From positions 558,001 through 622,000 of the forward strand of contig NZ_NSGE01000002.1 of the NCBI RefSeq assembly GCF_002294985.1: a stretch of 64,000 nucleotides of DNA, given 5' to 3'. Below are positions 44,225-52,863 of the stretch, piece after piece (the first letter of the stretch is position 1; each line of letters starts with the position of its first letter). The notes beneath the pieces are model-generated. The model made no database searches and was not told where the DNA came from. It worked only from the letters and a program-made list of their open reading frames with translations. The DNA comes from Mesorhizobium sp. WSM3862. Lineage in GTDB: Bacteria > Pseudomonadota > Alphaproteobacteria > Rhizobiales > Rhizobiaceae. A program made the position numbers and the translations under genes.

Positions 44225-44836
44225 TCAGTTGCGGGCAAAGCCGATGAAGTCGTCGGGCGCAGCCCTGCCCATTTCCTCTTCCCAGTGCCGGCGGCAGAGC
44301 GAGACATAGACGTCCTTGCCGATCGCCACCTGCTCGCCTTGCTTTGCCACCTTGCCGTCGGGACCGAGGCGAACGACCATCGTCGCCTTGCGGCCGCAGC
44401 GGCAGATGGTGCGCACTTCGCGCAGATCGTCGGCGATGGCGAGCAGCGCGCGCGAGCCGGAAAACAACTTGCCCTGGAAATCGGTGCGCAGGCCGTAGCA
44501 CATGACCGGGATGTTCAGCCGGTCGGCGATGCGGGCCAGCTGCCAGACCTGCTCCTCCTCGAGGAACTGCGCCTCGTCGACGAAGATGCAATGCACGGTG
44601 GTATGCTCATGATGCTCGGCGACGCGGGCGTAGAGATCGTCGCCGTCGCGGAACATCTCGGCCTCGGTTTCGAGACCGATGCGCGACGAGATCAGTCCCT
44701 TGTCGCCGTTGCGATAATGGCCGGCGACGAACAGCATCGTCGTCATGCCGCGTTCGCGATAGTTGTAGGATGCTTGCAGGAGCATCGTCGTCTTGCCGGC
44801 ATTCATCGTTGCGTAGTTGAAGTAGAGCTTGGCCAT
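44225..44836 (-). CDS. tdk: Thymidine kinase
   Basis: The 203-residue enzyme phosphorylates thymidine with ATP in the salvage pathway. The P-loop is in YATMNAGKTTMLLQASYNY, the Walker B/catalytic acid in IFVDEAQFLEEEQ, and a lasso region with zinc cysteines in RTICRCGRKATMVVRLG and VSLCRRHW. Only part of the usual CxxC pairs is visible, so zinc may be held by three cysteines and a histidine. The ATG at 44836 gives the usual AKLYFNYATM start; an in-frame 58-residue extension would run through the choX promoter region. Confidence 0.93.
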   Translation of the reverse strand: MAKLYFNYATMNAGKTTMLLQASYNYRERGMTTMLFVAGHYRNGDKGLISSRIGLETEAEMFRDGDDLYARVAEHHEHTTVHCIFVDEAQFLEEEQVWQLARIADRLNIPVMCYGLRTDFQGKLFSGSRALLAIADDLREVRTICRCGRKATMVVRLGPDGKVAKQGEQVAIGKDVYVSLCRRHWEEEMGRAAPDDFIGFARN

Positions 44837-45069
44837 ATGGGTGTTTAAGCTCAATTGCCGCGGCGCGGGGAAGGGGCCGCGGGCTCCTTCCACCAAAAAA
44901 GCGGGCCCGCCGGAAAGCGCGGCATGTCGCTGAATGGCAAGCGCGCGCCGTTGATCGCGGTGTGGAACCGCTTGAAACCGCATCAAAATGGTGTTTGGCT
45001 GGCGAAACAAGGCGGGCGCAAGAACCGTGACTTCGCGCCGCTTTAAAAAACCGCAATGGGAGAAAGTTC

Positions 45070-46005
45070 ATGTCGCGTATGAAATCCTTCGTCGCCGGCC
45101 TCGGGCTGGCGGCGCTTCTGTCCACGACCGCGGCCTATGCCGGCGATCCGGCGAGCTGCAAGGCCGTGCGTCTGTCCGATGTCGGCTGGACCGATATCCA
45201 GGCAACCACCGGGGTGGCTTCGGTGCTGCTCACCGCGCTCGGCTACGAGCCGCAGGTGATCCAGCTTTCGGTGCCGGTAACTTATGCGTCGCTGAAGAAC
45301 AAGGACCTCGACGTCTTTCTCGGCAACTGGATGCCGTCGATGACCAATGACATCAAGGACTATACCGCCGACGGCTCGGTCGAGACGGTAAGCACCAACC
45401 TGACCGGCGCCGGCTACGGCATCGTGGTGCCGACCTATGTCGCAGATGCGGGCGTCAAGACGCTGACCGATCTCGGCAAGTTCAAGGACAAGTTCAATGG
45501 CAAGATCTACGGCATCGAGGCCGGCAATGACGGCAACCGCATCATCCTCGACATGATCAAGAACCCGAAGGACAATCTCGAAGGCTTCGAGCTGGTCGAG
45601 TCCTCGGAAGCCGGCATGCTGACGCAAGCCGAGCAGTCGATGAAGAACAATGAGTGGATCGCCTTCCTCGGCTGGACGCCGCATCCGGTGATGGGCGCCA
45701 TGAAGATCACCTATCTCGACGGGATGGGCGACAGCGGTTTCGGCGCCGCCACCGTCTATACCAACACGCGCAAGGGCTACACCACCGAGTGCCCGAATGC
45801 CGGCAAGTTCATCTCCAACCTGAAATTCAATCTCGACATGGAAGGCGAGATGATGGACGCGATCCTGAAAGGCGGCGATGCCCAGACGGTCGCCACCGAC
45901 TGGCTGAAGAAGCATCCGGACGCGATCGCGCCCTGGATCGCCGGCGTGACCACCTTCGACGGCGGCGATGCGGCTGCGGCCATCAAGACCGCGCTCGGGA
46001 GCTGA
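45070..46005 (+). CDS. choX: Choline ABC transporter, periplasmic binding protein ChoX
   Basis: The 311-residue protein has a signal peptide ending AYA|GD (residue 24). The aromatic box that binds choline's trimethylammonium group is complete: W40 (VGWTDIQ, with D42), W87 (LGNWMPS), Y116 (GAGYGIV) and W202 (FLGWTPHPV), each three residues before the positions known in Sinorhizobium ChoX. GGGAG precedes the ATG. It is the first gene of choXWV, and a terminator follows it before choW. Confidence 0.95.
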   Translation: MSRMKSFVAGLGLAALLSTTAAYAGDPASCKAVRLSDVGWTDIQATTGVASVLLTALGYEPQVIQLSVPVTYASLKNKDLDVFLGNWMPSMTNDIKDYTADGSVETVSTNLTGAGYGIVVPTYVADAGVKTLTDLGKFKDKFNGKIYGIEAGNDGNRIILDMIKNPKDNLEGFELVESSEAGMLTQAEQSMKNNEWIAFLGWTPHPVMGAMKITYLDGMGDSGFGAATVYTNTRKGYTTECPNAGKFISNLKFNLDMEGEMMDAILKGGDAQTVATDWLKKHPDAIAPWIAGVTTFDGGDAAAAIKTALGS

Positions 46006-46037
46006 GCCGGCTTTGAGTCCGGCATGATCTCCGGAAA

Positions 46038-46068
46038 GGGGCAGCCGCTGGAAAAGGCTGCCCTTTTT
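46038..46068 (+). terminator. Terminator/attenuator between choX and choW
   Basis: An 8-bp stem GGGCAGCC (46039-46046) / GGCTGCCC (46056-46063) runs into TTTTT. It lies 30 bases after the choX stop and 60 bases before choW. It should reduce read-through into choWV and keep binding protein in excess. Confidence 0.85.
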
Positions 46069-46126
46069 CATATGCTGTGAGAAGGTGACCGCTCGGCAAG
46101 GGCGGCAAGGATCAAAGAGGGGAAAG

Positions 46127-46981
46127 ATGGATCCGATCTCGAAATTTCTGGTCGCCTACAAGATCCCCATAGGTCCATGGGGCAAGGCCTTCTTCGGCTT
46201 CCTCACCGAGAATTTCGACACCGTCTTCAGGGCCTTTTCGAACGGCCTGAACTTCATCCTCGACGGGGCGGTGGACCTCCTGCTGATGCTGCCGCCGGTG
46301 CTGCTGGCGCTGGTCGTCGCCGTCATCGCCTGGTTCCTGCAACGCTCCCGGCCGCTCGCCATCGGGGTCTTCATCGGCCTCATCTTCATCATCAACCAGA
46401 ACCTCTGGAAGCAGACGGTGCAGACACTGGTGCTGGTGGTGGCCGCCGCCGCCATGGCAATGGCGATCGGCGTGCCGCTCGGCATCTGGGCGGCGCACAA
46501 GCCGAAGGTCTACCGCGTGATGCTGCCGGTCCTTGACCTGATGCAGACGCTGCCGACCTTCGTCTACCTGATCCCGGTGCTGACGCTGTTCGGGCTGGGC
46601 AACGCGCCCGGCCTCATCGTCACCATCATCTTCGTCATCCCGACGGCGGTGCGTCTCACCCATCTTGGCATCGTCTCGGTGCCCAAGGCGATCATCGAGG
46701 CGGGCGAGTCCTTCGGCGCCACCAAGAACCAGCTTCTGTGGAAGGTCGAATTGCCCTCGGCGCTGCCCACGATCATGGCGGGGCTGACCCAGTCGATCAT
46801 GCTGTCGCTGTCGATGGTGGTGTTCGCGGCGCTGATCGGCGCCGGCGGTCTGGGCACCGAAATCAACCGCGCGCTGGGCTCCCGCAAGATCGACCTCGGG
46901 CTTGAAGCAGGCCTTGCCATCGTCGTGCTCGCCATCGTGCTCGATCGCATGACCCGCATCGGCGTTGGAGGCAAGAAATGA
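46127..46981 (+). CDS. choW: Choline ABC transporter, permease ChoW
   Basis: The 284-residue protein has six to seven membrane helices. The ABC permease EAA loop is visible in VPKAIIEAGESFGATKNQLLWKVELPSALP (motif core EAGESFGATKNQ). It forms the membrane channel of the choline importer with ChoX and ChoV, and belongs to the ProW-like class. GAGGGG lies six bases before the ATG at 46127. The stop overlaps the choV start by 4 bases (ATGA). Confidence 0.95.
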   Translation: MDPISKFLVAYKIPIGPWGKAFFGFLTENFDTVFRAFSNGLNFILDGAVDLLLMLPPVLLALVVAVIAWFLQRSRPLAIGVFIGLIFIINQNLWKQTVQTLVLVVAAAAMAMAIGVPLGIWAAHKPKVYRVMLPVLDLMQTLPTFVYLIPVLTLFGLGNAPGLIVTIIFVIPTAVRLTHLGIVSVPKAIIEAGESFGATKNQLLWKVELPSALPTIMAGLTQSIMLSLSMVVFAALIGAGGLGTEINRALGSRKIDLGLEAGLAIVVLAIVLDRMTRIGVGGKK

Positions 46982-48159
46982 CCGTCGCCGTCGATTTCAA
47001 GAATGTCGATATCGTCTTCGGTGCCGACCAGGCGCAATCCCTCGCGCTGATCGACCAGGGCGCAACCCGCGCCGAAATCCTCGAAAAGACCGGCAACGTG
47101 CTGGGCTGCGCCGGCGCCAACCTCACCGTGCATGAGGGCGAGATCTCGGTGCTGATGGGGCTTTCCGGCTCCGGCAAGTCGACGCTGCTGAGAGCCGTCA
47201 ACCGGTTGAACGTGGTGTCGCGCGGCCAGGTGCTGGTCAATGACGGCGACCGCACGGTCGACGTGGTCACCTGCGATGAGCCGACGCTGAGACGCCTGCG
47301 GCAGAAGCAGGTGGCGATGGTGTTCCAACAGTTCGGCCTGCTACCGTGGCGAACGGTCGAGGAGAATGTCGGCTTCGGTCTGGAGCTCGCCGGCGTGCCG
47401 GAGGCCGAGCGCAAGGCACGGGTGCAGAAGCAGCTCCAGCTGGTCCATCTCGACCAGTGGTCGAAGAAATACGCGCATGAACTTTCGGGCGGCATGCAGC
47501 AGCGCGTCGGCCTCGCCCGCGCCTTCGCCACCGAGGCGCCGATCCTGTTGATGGACGAGCCGTTCTCGGCCCTCGATCCGCTGATCCGCACCAAGCTGCA
47601 GGACGAGCTCCTGCAGCTCCAGGCGGCACTGAAGAAGACCATCATCTTCGTCAGCCACGACCTCGAGGAGGCGCTGAAGATCGGCAGCCACATCACCATC
47701 ATGGAAGGCGGGCGCATCGTCCAGACCGGCGCGCCGGAAGACATCGTGCTCAGGCCGGCCAACGACTATGTCCGCGACTTCATCGCCAATGTGAATCCGC
47801 TCTCGGTGCTTACCGCCTGGAACGTGATGCGCGACCGCCGCGATCTCGAGCAGGGCGAGAATGGCTGGGTCTGGCTCGACCGGCGCAAGACAACGCGCTT
47901 CAAGATCGACGAGCATGGCCTGGTGGCGGCGGCCGAACGCGACGGCAAGCCGGCGGTGTGGGTATCCTGCGCCGAGGTCGAGAGGCAGCCGGAGGAGGGT
48001 GCGCAGGTGTTCTGGGCCAATCCCGGCACGTCGCTGAAGACGGTGATGCTCGCCATGCACCGCTCGCAGACGGCACCGGTGGCGCTGTTCGACGAAGGCT
48101 CGCGCTTCGTCGGCGCGATCGGCATCCGCGACGTGCTGAGCGCGGTGCTCAGGCGGTAG
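46978..48159 (+). CDS. choV: Choline ABC transporter, ATP-binding protein ChoV
   Basis: The 393-residue ATPase has Walker A GLSGSGKST, the Q-loop FQQFGLLPWRTV, signature LSGGMQQRVGLARA, Walker B ILLMDEPFSALD and the switch histidine in IFVSHDLEEAL. After the ATPase core a C-terminal part (about 270-393) resembles CBS-like regulatory regions of OpuAA/ProV proteins. It energises ChoW. Start and choW stop overlap by 4 bases, so the two are translationally coupled. Confidence 0.95.
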   Translation: MTVAVDFKNVDIVFGADQAQSLALIDQGATRAEILEKTGNVLGCAGANLTVHEGEISVLMGLSGSGKSTLLRAVNRLNVVSRGQVLVNDGDRTVDVVTCDEPTLRRLRQKQVAMVFQQFGLLPWRTVEENVGFGLELAGVPEAERKARVQKQLQLVHLDQWSKKYAHELSGGMQQRVGLARAFATEAPILLMDEPFSALDPLIRTKLQDELLQLQAALKKTIIFVSHDLEEALKIGSHITIMEGGRIVQTGAPEDIVLRPANDYVRDFIANVNPLSVLTAWNVMRDRRDLEQGENGWVWLDRRKTTRFKIDEHGLVAAAERDGKPAVWVSCAEVERQPEEGAQVFWANPGTSLKTVMLAMHRSQTAPVALFDEGSRFVGAIGIRDVLSAVLRR

Positions 48160-48266
48160 GAGCTCGGCCTTAGCTCAAGCATGAAGTGTTCGCTGGCGGG
48201 CACCTCATGCTTGATCTAGACTTGGTCGGCAGCCGGGGTGGGCCGCTCGCGCATGGGGCCGACAAA

Positions 48267-49304
48267 ATGATCTTCCGTCAGCTTTTCGATTCCGTTTCGG
48301 GCACTTATTCCTATCTCCTCGCCAGCCGCCGCGGCGGCGAGGCACTGATCATCGATCCGGTGCTGGAGAAGGTCGAACGCTACCTGCAGCTGGTCAACGA
48401 GCTCGACCTCAGACTGGTCAAAGCGGTCGACACACATCTTCATGCCGACCACATCACCGGGCTCGGCGCGTTGCGCGACAGGACGCATTGCGTCACCGTG
48501 ATGGGTGAGCAGACCAAGGCCGACGTCGTGTCGATGCGGCTTGCCGACGGCGACAAGCTTGCCATCGAGGGCCTGGCGCTGGACGTCGTCTATACGCCCG
48601 GCCACACCGACGATTCCTACAGCTTCGTCCTGCCGGACCGCGTCTTCACCGGCGACACGCTGCTCATTCGCGGCACCGGCCGCACCGACTTCCAGAACGG
48701 CGATCCGCGCCAGCAATATGACTCGATCTTCGGCCGACTGCTCAAGCTTCCCGACGAGACGCTGATCTTTCCGGCACACGACTACAAGGGCGAAACCGTG
48801 TCGACGATCGGCGAGGAAAAGGCCTTCAATCCGCGCCTGCAAGTGAAGTCGGCGGACGAATACGTGAACATCATGAACAACCTGAAGCTGTCCAATCCGA
48901 AGATGATGGACGTGGCCGTGCCGGCCAACATGCGGGTGGGGCTGCATCAGGACGACATCGCCAGCCGCGGCTGGGCAGTGACCGCCGAACAGGCGCTGGC
49001 ACTGGTCGGTCGGCCCGACGTGGCGCTGATCGACCTGCGCGAGCAATCCGAACGGGATCGTCACGGCGTCATCCCCGGCGCGATCCATCTGCCCTATGCG
49101 CGGCTGCAGGAGAATATCGCCGCCGGCGGCATGCTGCACGAGCTGGCGAAATCGACAGCCAAGCAGATCCTGTTCTATTGCGCCTTCGGCGAGCGCTCGG
49201 CGATGGCCGTGCAGGCGGCGCAGGATCGCGGGATATCGAGCGCCCGCCACATCCAGGGCGGCATCGATGCGTGGCGGAAGGCCAGCGGTCCGCTGATGCA
49301 CTGA
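48267..49304 (+). CDS. Persulfide dioxygenase-like metallo-hydrolase fused to rhodanese
   Basis: The 345-residue protein has an N-terminal metallo-beta-lactamase domain with the THLHADHITG motif, PGHTDDSYSFVL and FTGDTLLIRGTGRTDFQNG, as in ETHE1/Blh persulfide dioxygenases. A C-terminal rhodanese domain (DLREQSERDRHGVIPGAIHL) has its active cysteine in FYCAFGERSAM. Fusions of this kind oxidise glutathione persulfide to sulfite while the rhodanese exchanges sulphane sulphur. I use the ATG at 48267 before IFRQLFDSVSGTY, although in-frame ATGs exist at 48186 and 48207. No BigR/ArsR sulfide sensor lies beside it. Confidence 0.9.
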   Translation: MIFRQLFDSVSGTYSYLLASRRGGEALIIDPVLEKVERYLQLVNELDLRLVKAVDTHLHADHITGLGALRDRTHCVTVMGEQTKADVVSMRLADGDKLAIEGLALDVVYTPGHTDDSYSFVLPDRVFTGDTLLIRGTGRTDFQNGDPRQQYDSIFGRLLKLPDETLIFPAHDYKGETVSTIGEEKAFNPRLQVKSADEYVNIMNNLKLSNPKMMDVAVPANMRVGLHQDDIASRGWAVTAEQALALVGRPDVALIDLREQSERDRHGVIPGAIHLPYARLQENIAAGGMLHELAKSTAKQILFYCAFGERSAMAVQAAQDRGISSARHIQGGIDAWRKASGPLMH

Positions 49305-49450
49305 GACCTGTTGATATTCAGGCGCCGGCCTGCGAACGCGCGTTTCCTGGTGCTCGTGTACTTCAACTACGCTCCGCTCAGGTTCTCGGAACCCGCAATT
49401 CTCGGCTCGGCCTGACCTCAATCGCAATACGCCTTTGGACGTGCCAGAAA

Positions 49451-51517
49451 TCAATTCAATCCGATCAGCTTCGCGCCTCTGCGGAACAGGGCCTCGCCGT
49501 CCCGGTCGAAGCGGAAGGTGGCGATGAAATCGTCCGCCCGATAGTCGGGCCACGTGGTGCGGATCGCGGCGGCGAAGTTTCGTGCCTCGTCCTGGCGGCC
49601 GGCCAGCGCCAAGCAATGCGCGGCGATCGCCAGGATGATGACATGGGCGTTGGGCCTGGCCGCAGCTTTCAGCGCCCATTCGGCGGCTTCATCGTATTCG
49701 CCCAGCCGCGCATGGGCCATGGCCCGCGCGCCCATCATACCGAACAGCAGTGGGTCAAAGGGGCTGAGATGGCGCGAGTGATCGGAGGAGCCGATCGCCG
49801 ATTGCGGATCGCCCGACTGCGAATGGACAAAGGACAGGGCATAGTGGCCGAGCGCGAAGTTCGGGCTGAGGTCGACGGCCTTTGCCAGTTCGAGCAGCGA
49901 GCCGTCCTGCTCGCCGCGCAGCCACAAGGCGCGGCCCATCGCCCAGTGCGCGGCCGGATTGCGGTCATCGACCAGGAGGCTGTGACCGGCAGTTGCGAAA
50001 GCCAGCGACGCCTCACGGTCGCGATCGCCCCAACGCTGAAAGGCATTCTGCCAATGCGTGAAGGAGAGGCCTGCATAGGCTCGGGCGAAGGTCGGGTCGA
50101 GCTTCAGGGCGTCATTGAAGAACTGCTGCGCCAGTTCGTTTTCCTGGCGGGTGAAGCGGTACATGTGCCAGAGCCCGCGATGATAGGCTTCCCACGCATT
50201 CAGCGAATTCGGCGCCTTCAGCATTGCCCGGTTTCGCTCGACGGTCGCGATCTCGGCGGCGATCGAAGAAACGATGCTGTTGCCGATGTCGTCTATCACC
50301 GTGAAGATCTCGTCCGGCCTGTGCTCGAAGGTCTCGGCCCACACGATCCTCGCGGTGCGGACCTCGACGAGCTCGACCGAGACGATGACCCTGCCTGAAA
50401 GGCTGCGGACCGAGCCCGTCGCCACATAATCGACATTCAGCCGGCGACCGGCGTCCTCCGGTGCGATGTCCTTCTCGGCAAGCGCGAAGACCGATCCGCG
50501 GGCAATGACGAAGAAATCGCGAAGCTTGGCGAGCCGCGTTATGATGTCGTGGGTCAGGCCGTCGGCAAGCCCGCCACGGAAATTGACGGCGCTTTCCGCG
50601 AACGGCATCACCGCCAACGAGGCCCGGCGCACCGATGCGGGTTCGGATTCGACGGCAACGATCGGTGCTTGCGGGGCCGGAAGAGCTAGTCCGGATCGCG
50701 CGCATGGCGTTGCGCTGGAATGGCGTGCCTTGATCTCGTGCCATGCTTCCCGCAACGGAGCGACATCCAGCTCCTCGGAGCGGAAGAGTTCCGCCGCGGT
50801 TGCAATATGCTCCTCACCGGCGCCGATCTGTCCCCGCCGCGCAAGGTTTTCCAGCAGCGCCACATGGGCGCGGCCATCGAAGGGCGCGAGTTCCAGCCAT
50901 CTGTCCAGATAGGCGCCCGCTTCATCGGCTCCCTGGGGGAGCAGGCCGATGATGTGCTCCAGAACGGCGACGTGGCACGAGCTGAAACGGCGGCGTTGCG
51001 CGGTCAGCCAACTGGTGAAATGCGGGCTCCGATCGAGCTCCAGCCCGTCAAGGAAATCGCCGGCGAAGAGCTGCGCAAGCGTCCGAAGACGCCCGAGGCT
51101 GAGCGTCTCGATCCCTTCGGCGACCGCTGCGGCGGCTTCGACGGCATCGACGTTCGTATCGGCAAGACGAAGCGCCACGGTGTCGCCCTCGGTCTCGATC
51201 CGGTGCAGGCCCGGTTGGTCCAGCGCGCCGCGAAGCTTGCTCAGGCACCAGCGAAGCTCGCCGCGCGGATCGTTCGGCACATCCCACAGAAGCTCGCAAA
51301 GCCGGCTGCGGCTGACGGGATGTGGCGCGAGCGCCAGATAGGCCAGCAGCGCGCGCAACTTGCGCGAAGAGGGCAATTTAACCGGCTCGCCGCCACGCGC
51401 GATCGTCAGTTGCCCAAGCAGTCGCAAGGACAGGGCGGCGGCAGTGTCGTTCGGGCTCGATCGGCTGGATTCCACGTATGTTCCCACGCTTTCTCCAACG
51501 CTCACCAGTTGGTCCAT
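49451..51517 (-). CDS. SARP/BTAD-type regulator with TolB-like and TPR regions (A)
   Basis: The protein has 688 residues. Residues about 28-120 (LRLLGQLTIARGGEPVKLPS, SRSRLCELLWDVPNDPRGEL) form an OmpR-like winged helix. A bacterial transcriptional activator domain (about 120-260) follows. Then a TolB/FlgO-like region starts SLAVMPFAESAVNFRGGLAD, and TPR-like repeats fill the C-terminus (AYAGLSFTHWQNAFQRWGDR). This is the architecture of rhizobial SARP-like regulators, related in layout to adenylate-cyclase-like proteins but without a cyclase domain. It is divergent from the cysteine-synthase-like gene 170 bases away, which is its likely target. Confidence 0.85.
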   Translation of the reverse strand: MDQLVSVGESVGTYVESSRSSPNDTAAALSLRLLGQLTIARGGEPVKLPSSRKLRALLAYLALAPHPVSRSRLCELLWDVPNDPRGELRWCLSKLRGALDQPGLHRIETEGDTVALRLADTNVDAVEAAAAVAEGIETLSLGRLRTLAQLFAGDFLDGLELDRSPHFTSWLTAQRRRFSSCHVAVLEHIIGLLPQGADEAGAYLDRWLELAPFDGRAHVALLENLARRGQIGAGEEHIATAAELFRSEELDVAPLREAWHEIKARHSSATPCARSGLALPAPQAPIVAVESEPASVRRASLAVMPFAESAVNFRGGLADGLTHDIITRLAKLRDFFVIARGSVFALAEKDIAPEDAGRRLNVDYVATGSVRSLSGRVIVSVELVEVRTARIVWAETFEHRPDEIFTVIDDIGNSIVSSIAAEIATVERNRAMLKAPNSLNAWEAYHRGLWHMYRFTRQENELAQQFFNDALKLDPTFARAYAGLSFTHWQNAFQRWGDRDREASLAFATAGHSLLVDDRNPAAHWAMGRALWLRGEQDGSLLELAKAVDLSPNFALGHYALSFVHSQSGDPQSAIGSSDHSRHLSPFDPLLFGMMGARAMAHARLGEYDEAAEWALKAAARPNAHVIILAIAAHCLALAGRQDEARNFAAAIRTTWPDYRADDFIATFRFDRDGEALFRRGAKLIGLN

Positions 51518-51688
51518 GTTCTATCACCAAAGACGACAGGAAGCATCCGGCAGCCCAATTCCATGCCGGAATGCCGCCGTTGCCGCATTCGCGGCAGGTC
51601 AAGCAACCTAACGCGGCAAGGTGTCGAAACCGCGCCGCCCAAGTCGCCGGTCTGTAACCGGCGCGTGAGATCGCGAGGAGCAAAGCCC

Positions 51689-52774
51689 ATGTTGCAGAAG
51701 TTGAAAATCAGGACCACTGCCGGTCGCGGCCGGCTGTTCGACAGCATTCTCGACACCGTCGGCGACACGCCGGTCATCCGTATCAACAATCTCGGCCCCG
51801 GCCACGCGACCATCTATGTGAAGGCCGAGTTCTTCAATCCGGCGGCCTCGGTGAAGGACCGGCTGGCGCTCAACATCATCGAGGAAGGCGAGCGCAGCGG
51901 CAAGCTGAAGCCGGGCCAGACCGTCGTCGAGGCGACCAGTGGCAACACCGGCATCGGCCTTGCCATGGTCTGCGCGCAGAAGGGCTACCCGCTGGTGGTG
52001 ACGATGGCCGACAGCTTCTCGATCGAGCGCCGCAAGCTGATGCGCATGCTTGGCGCCAAGGTGGTGCTGACGCCGCGCGCCCAGAAGGGTTTCGGGATGT
52101 ACAAGAAGGCGGTGGAACTCGCCGACGCCAACGGCTGGTTCCTGGCGCGCCAGTTCGAGACGGAAGCCAATGCCGCCATCCACGAGGCGACCACGGCGCG
52201 CGAGATCATCAACGATTTCGCAGGGTCGCGCCTCGACGTGCTGGTCACCGGCTACGGCACCGGCGGGACCGTCGCCGGCGTCGGCCGGGTGCTGCGCCGC
52301 GAGCGGCCGGATGTCCGCATCGTGCTTGCCGAACCGGCGAACGCGCAGCTTATCGGCAGCGGCAAGCCGCAGGAGCGTGGCCAGGGCGGTGCGCCGTCCG
52401 CCAGCCATCCGGCCTTCGAGCCGCATCCGATCCAGGGCTGGACGCCGGACTTCATCCCCAACGTGCTGCAGGAGGCGATCGACAAGCGCTACTATGACGA
52501 TGTGGTGCCGATCGCCGGCCCGGAAGGCATTAAATGGGCCAAGGCCCTGGCGCAGCAGGAAGGCATCTTCACCGGCATTTCAGGCGGCGCCACCTTCGCC
52601 GTCGCGCGCCAGATCGCGGGCACCGCTCCGGCTGGCTCGGTGATCTTGTGCATGCTGCCCGACACCGGCGAGCGCTACATGTCGACCCCGCTCTTCGACG
52701 GCATCGAGGCTGAGATGGATGCCGAGGAGATGGCACTGTCGCGCTCGACACCAAGCTGCCGGTTCGACGCCTGA
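51689..52774 (+). CDS. Cysteine synthase-like PLP enzyme
   Basis: The 361-residue enzyme has the PLP lysine K56 in NPAASVKDRLALNI, the substrate loop EATSGNTGIGLAMV, the phosphate-binding GYGTGGTVAGVGR and the C-terminal serine region FTGISGGATFAVA. This is the O-acetylserine sulfhydrylase (CysK/CysM) family: O-acetylserine plus sulfide gives cysteine. It is about 30-40 residues longer than most CysK proteins at the C-terminus (the tail after MLPDTGERYMSTPLFDG). AGGAG lies eight bases before the ATG. It is between two SARP-like regulators and upstream of a decarboxylase, so its product could feed that enzyme. Confidence 0.85.
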   Translation: MLQKLKIRTTAGRGRLFDSILDTVGDTPVIRINNLGPGHATIYVKAEFFNPAASVKDRLALNIIEEGERSGKLKPGQTVVEATSGNTGIGLAMVCAQKGYPLVVTMADSFSIERRKLMRMLGAKVVLTPRAQKGFGMYKKAVELADANGWFLARQFETEANAAIHEATTAREIINDFAGSRLDVLVTGYGTGGTVAGVGRVLRRERPDVRIVLAEPANAQLIGSGKPQERGQGGAPSASHPAFEPHPIQGWTPDFIPNVLQEAIDKRYYDDVVPIAGPEGIKWAKALAQQEGIFTGISGGATFAVARQIAGTAPAGSVILCMLPDTGERYMSTPLFDGIEAEMDAEEMALSRSTPSCRFDA

Positions 52775-52863
52775 AGACAAATCGCGGCGCTGCCGTCCAC
52801 TCGGATGGCGGCGCCGCGCGACGATCCAGGAAATTATGGCGTGCCTTTTGGGGGGAGGAGCGT

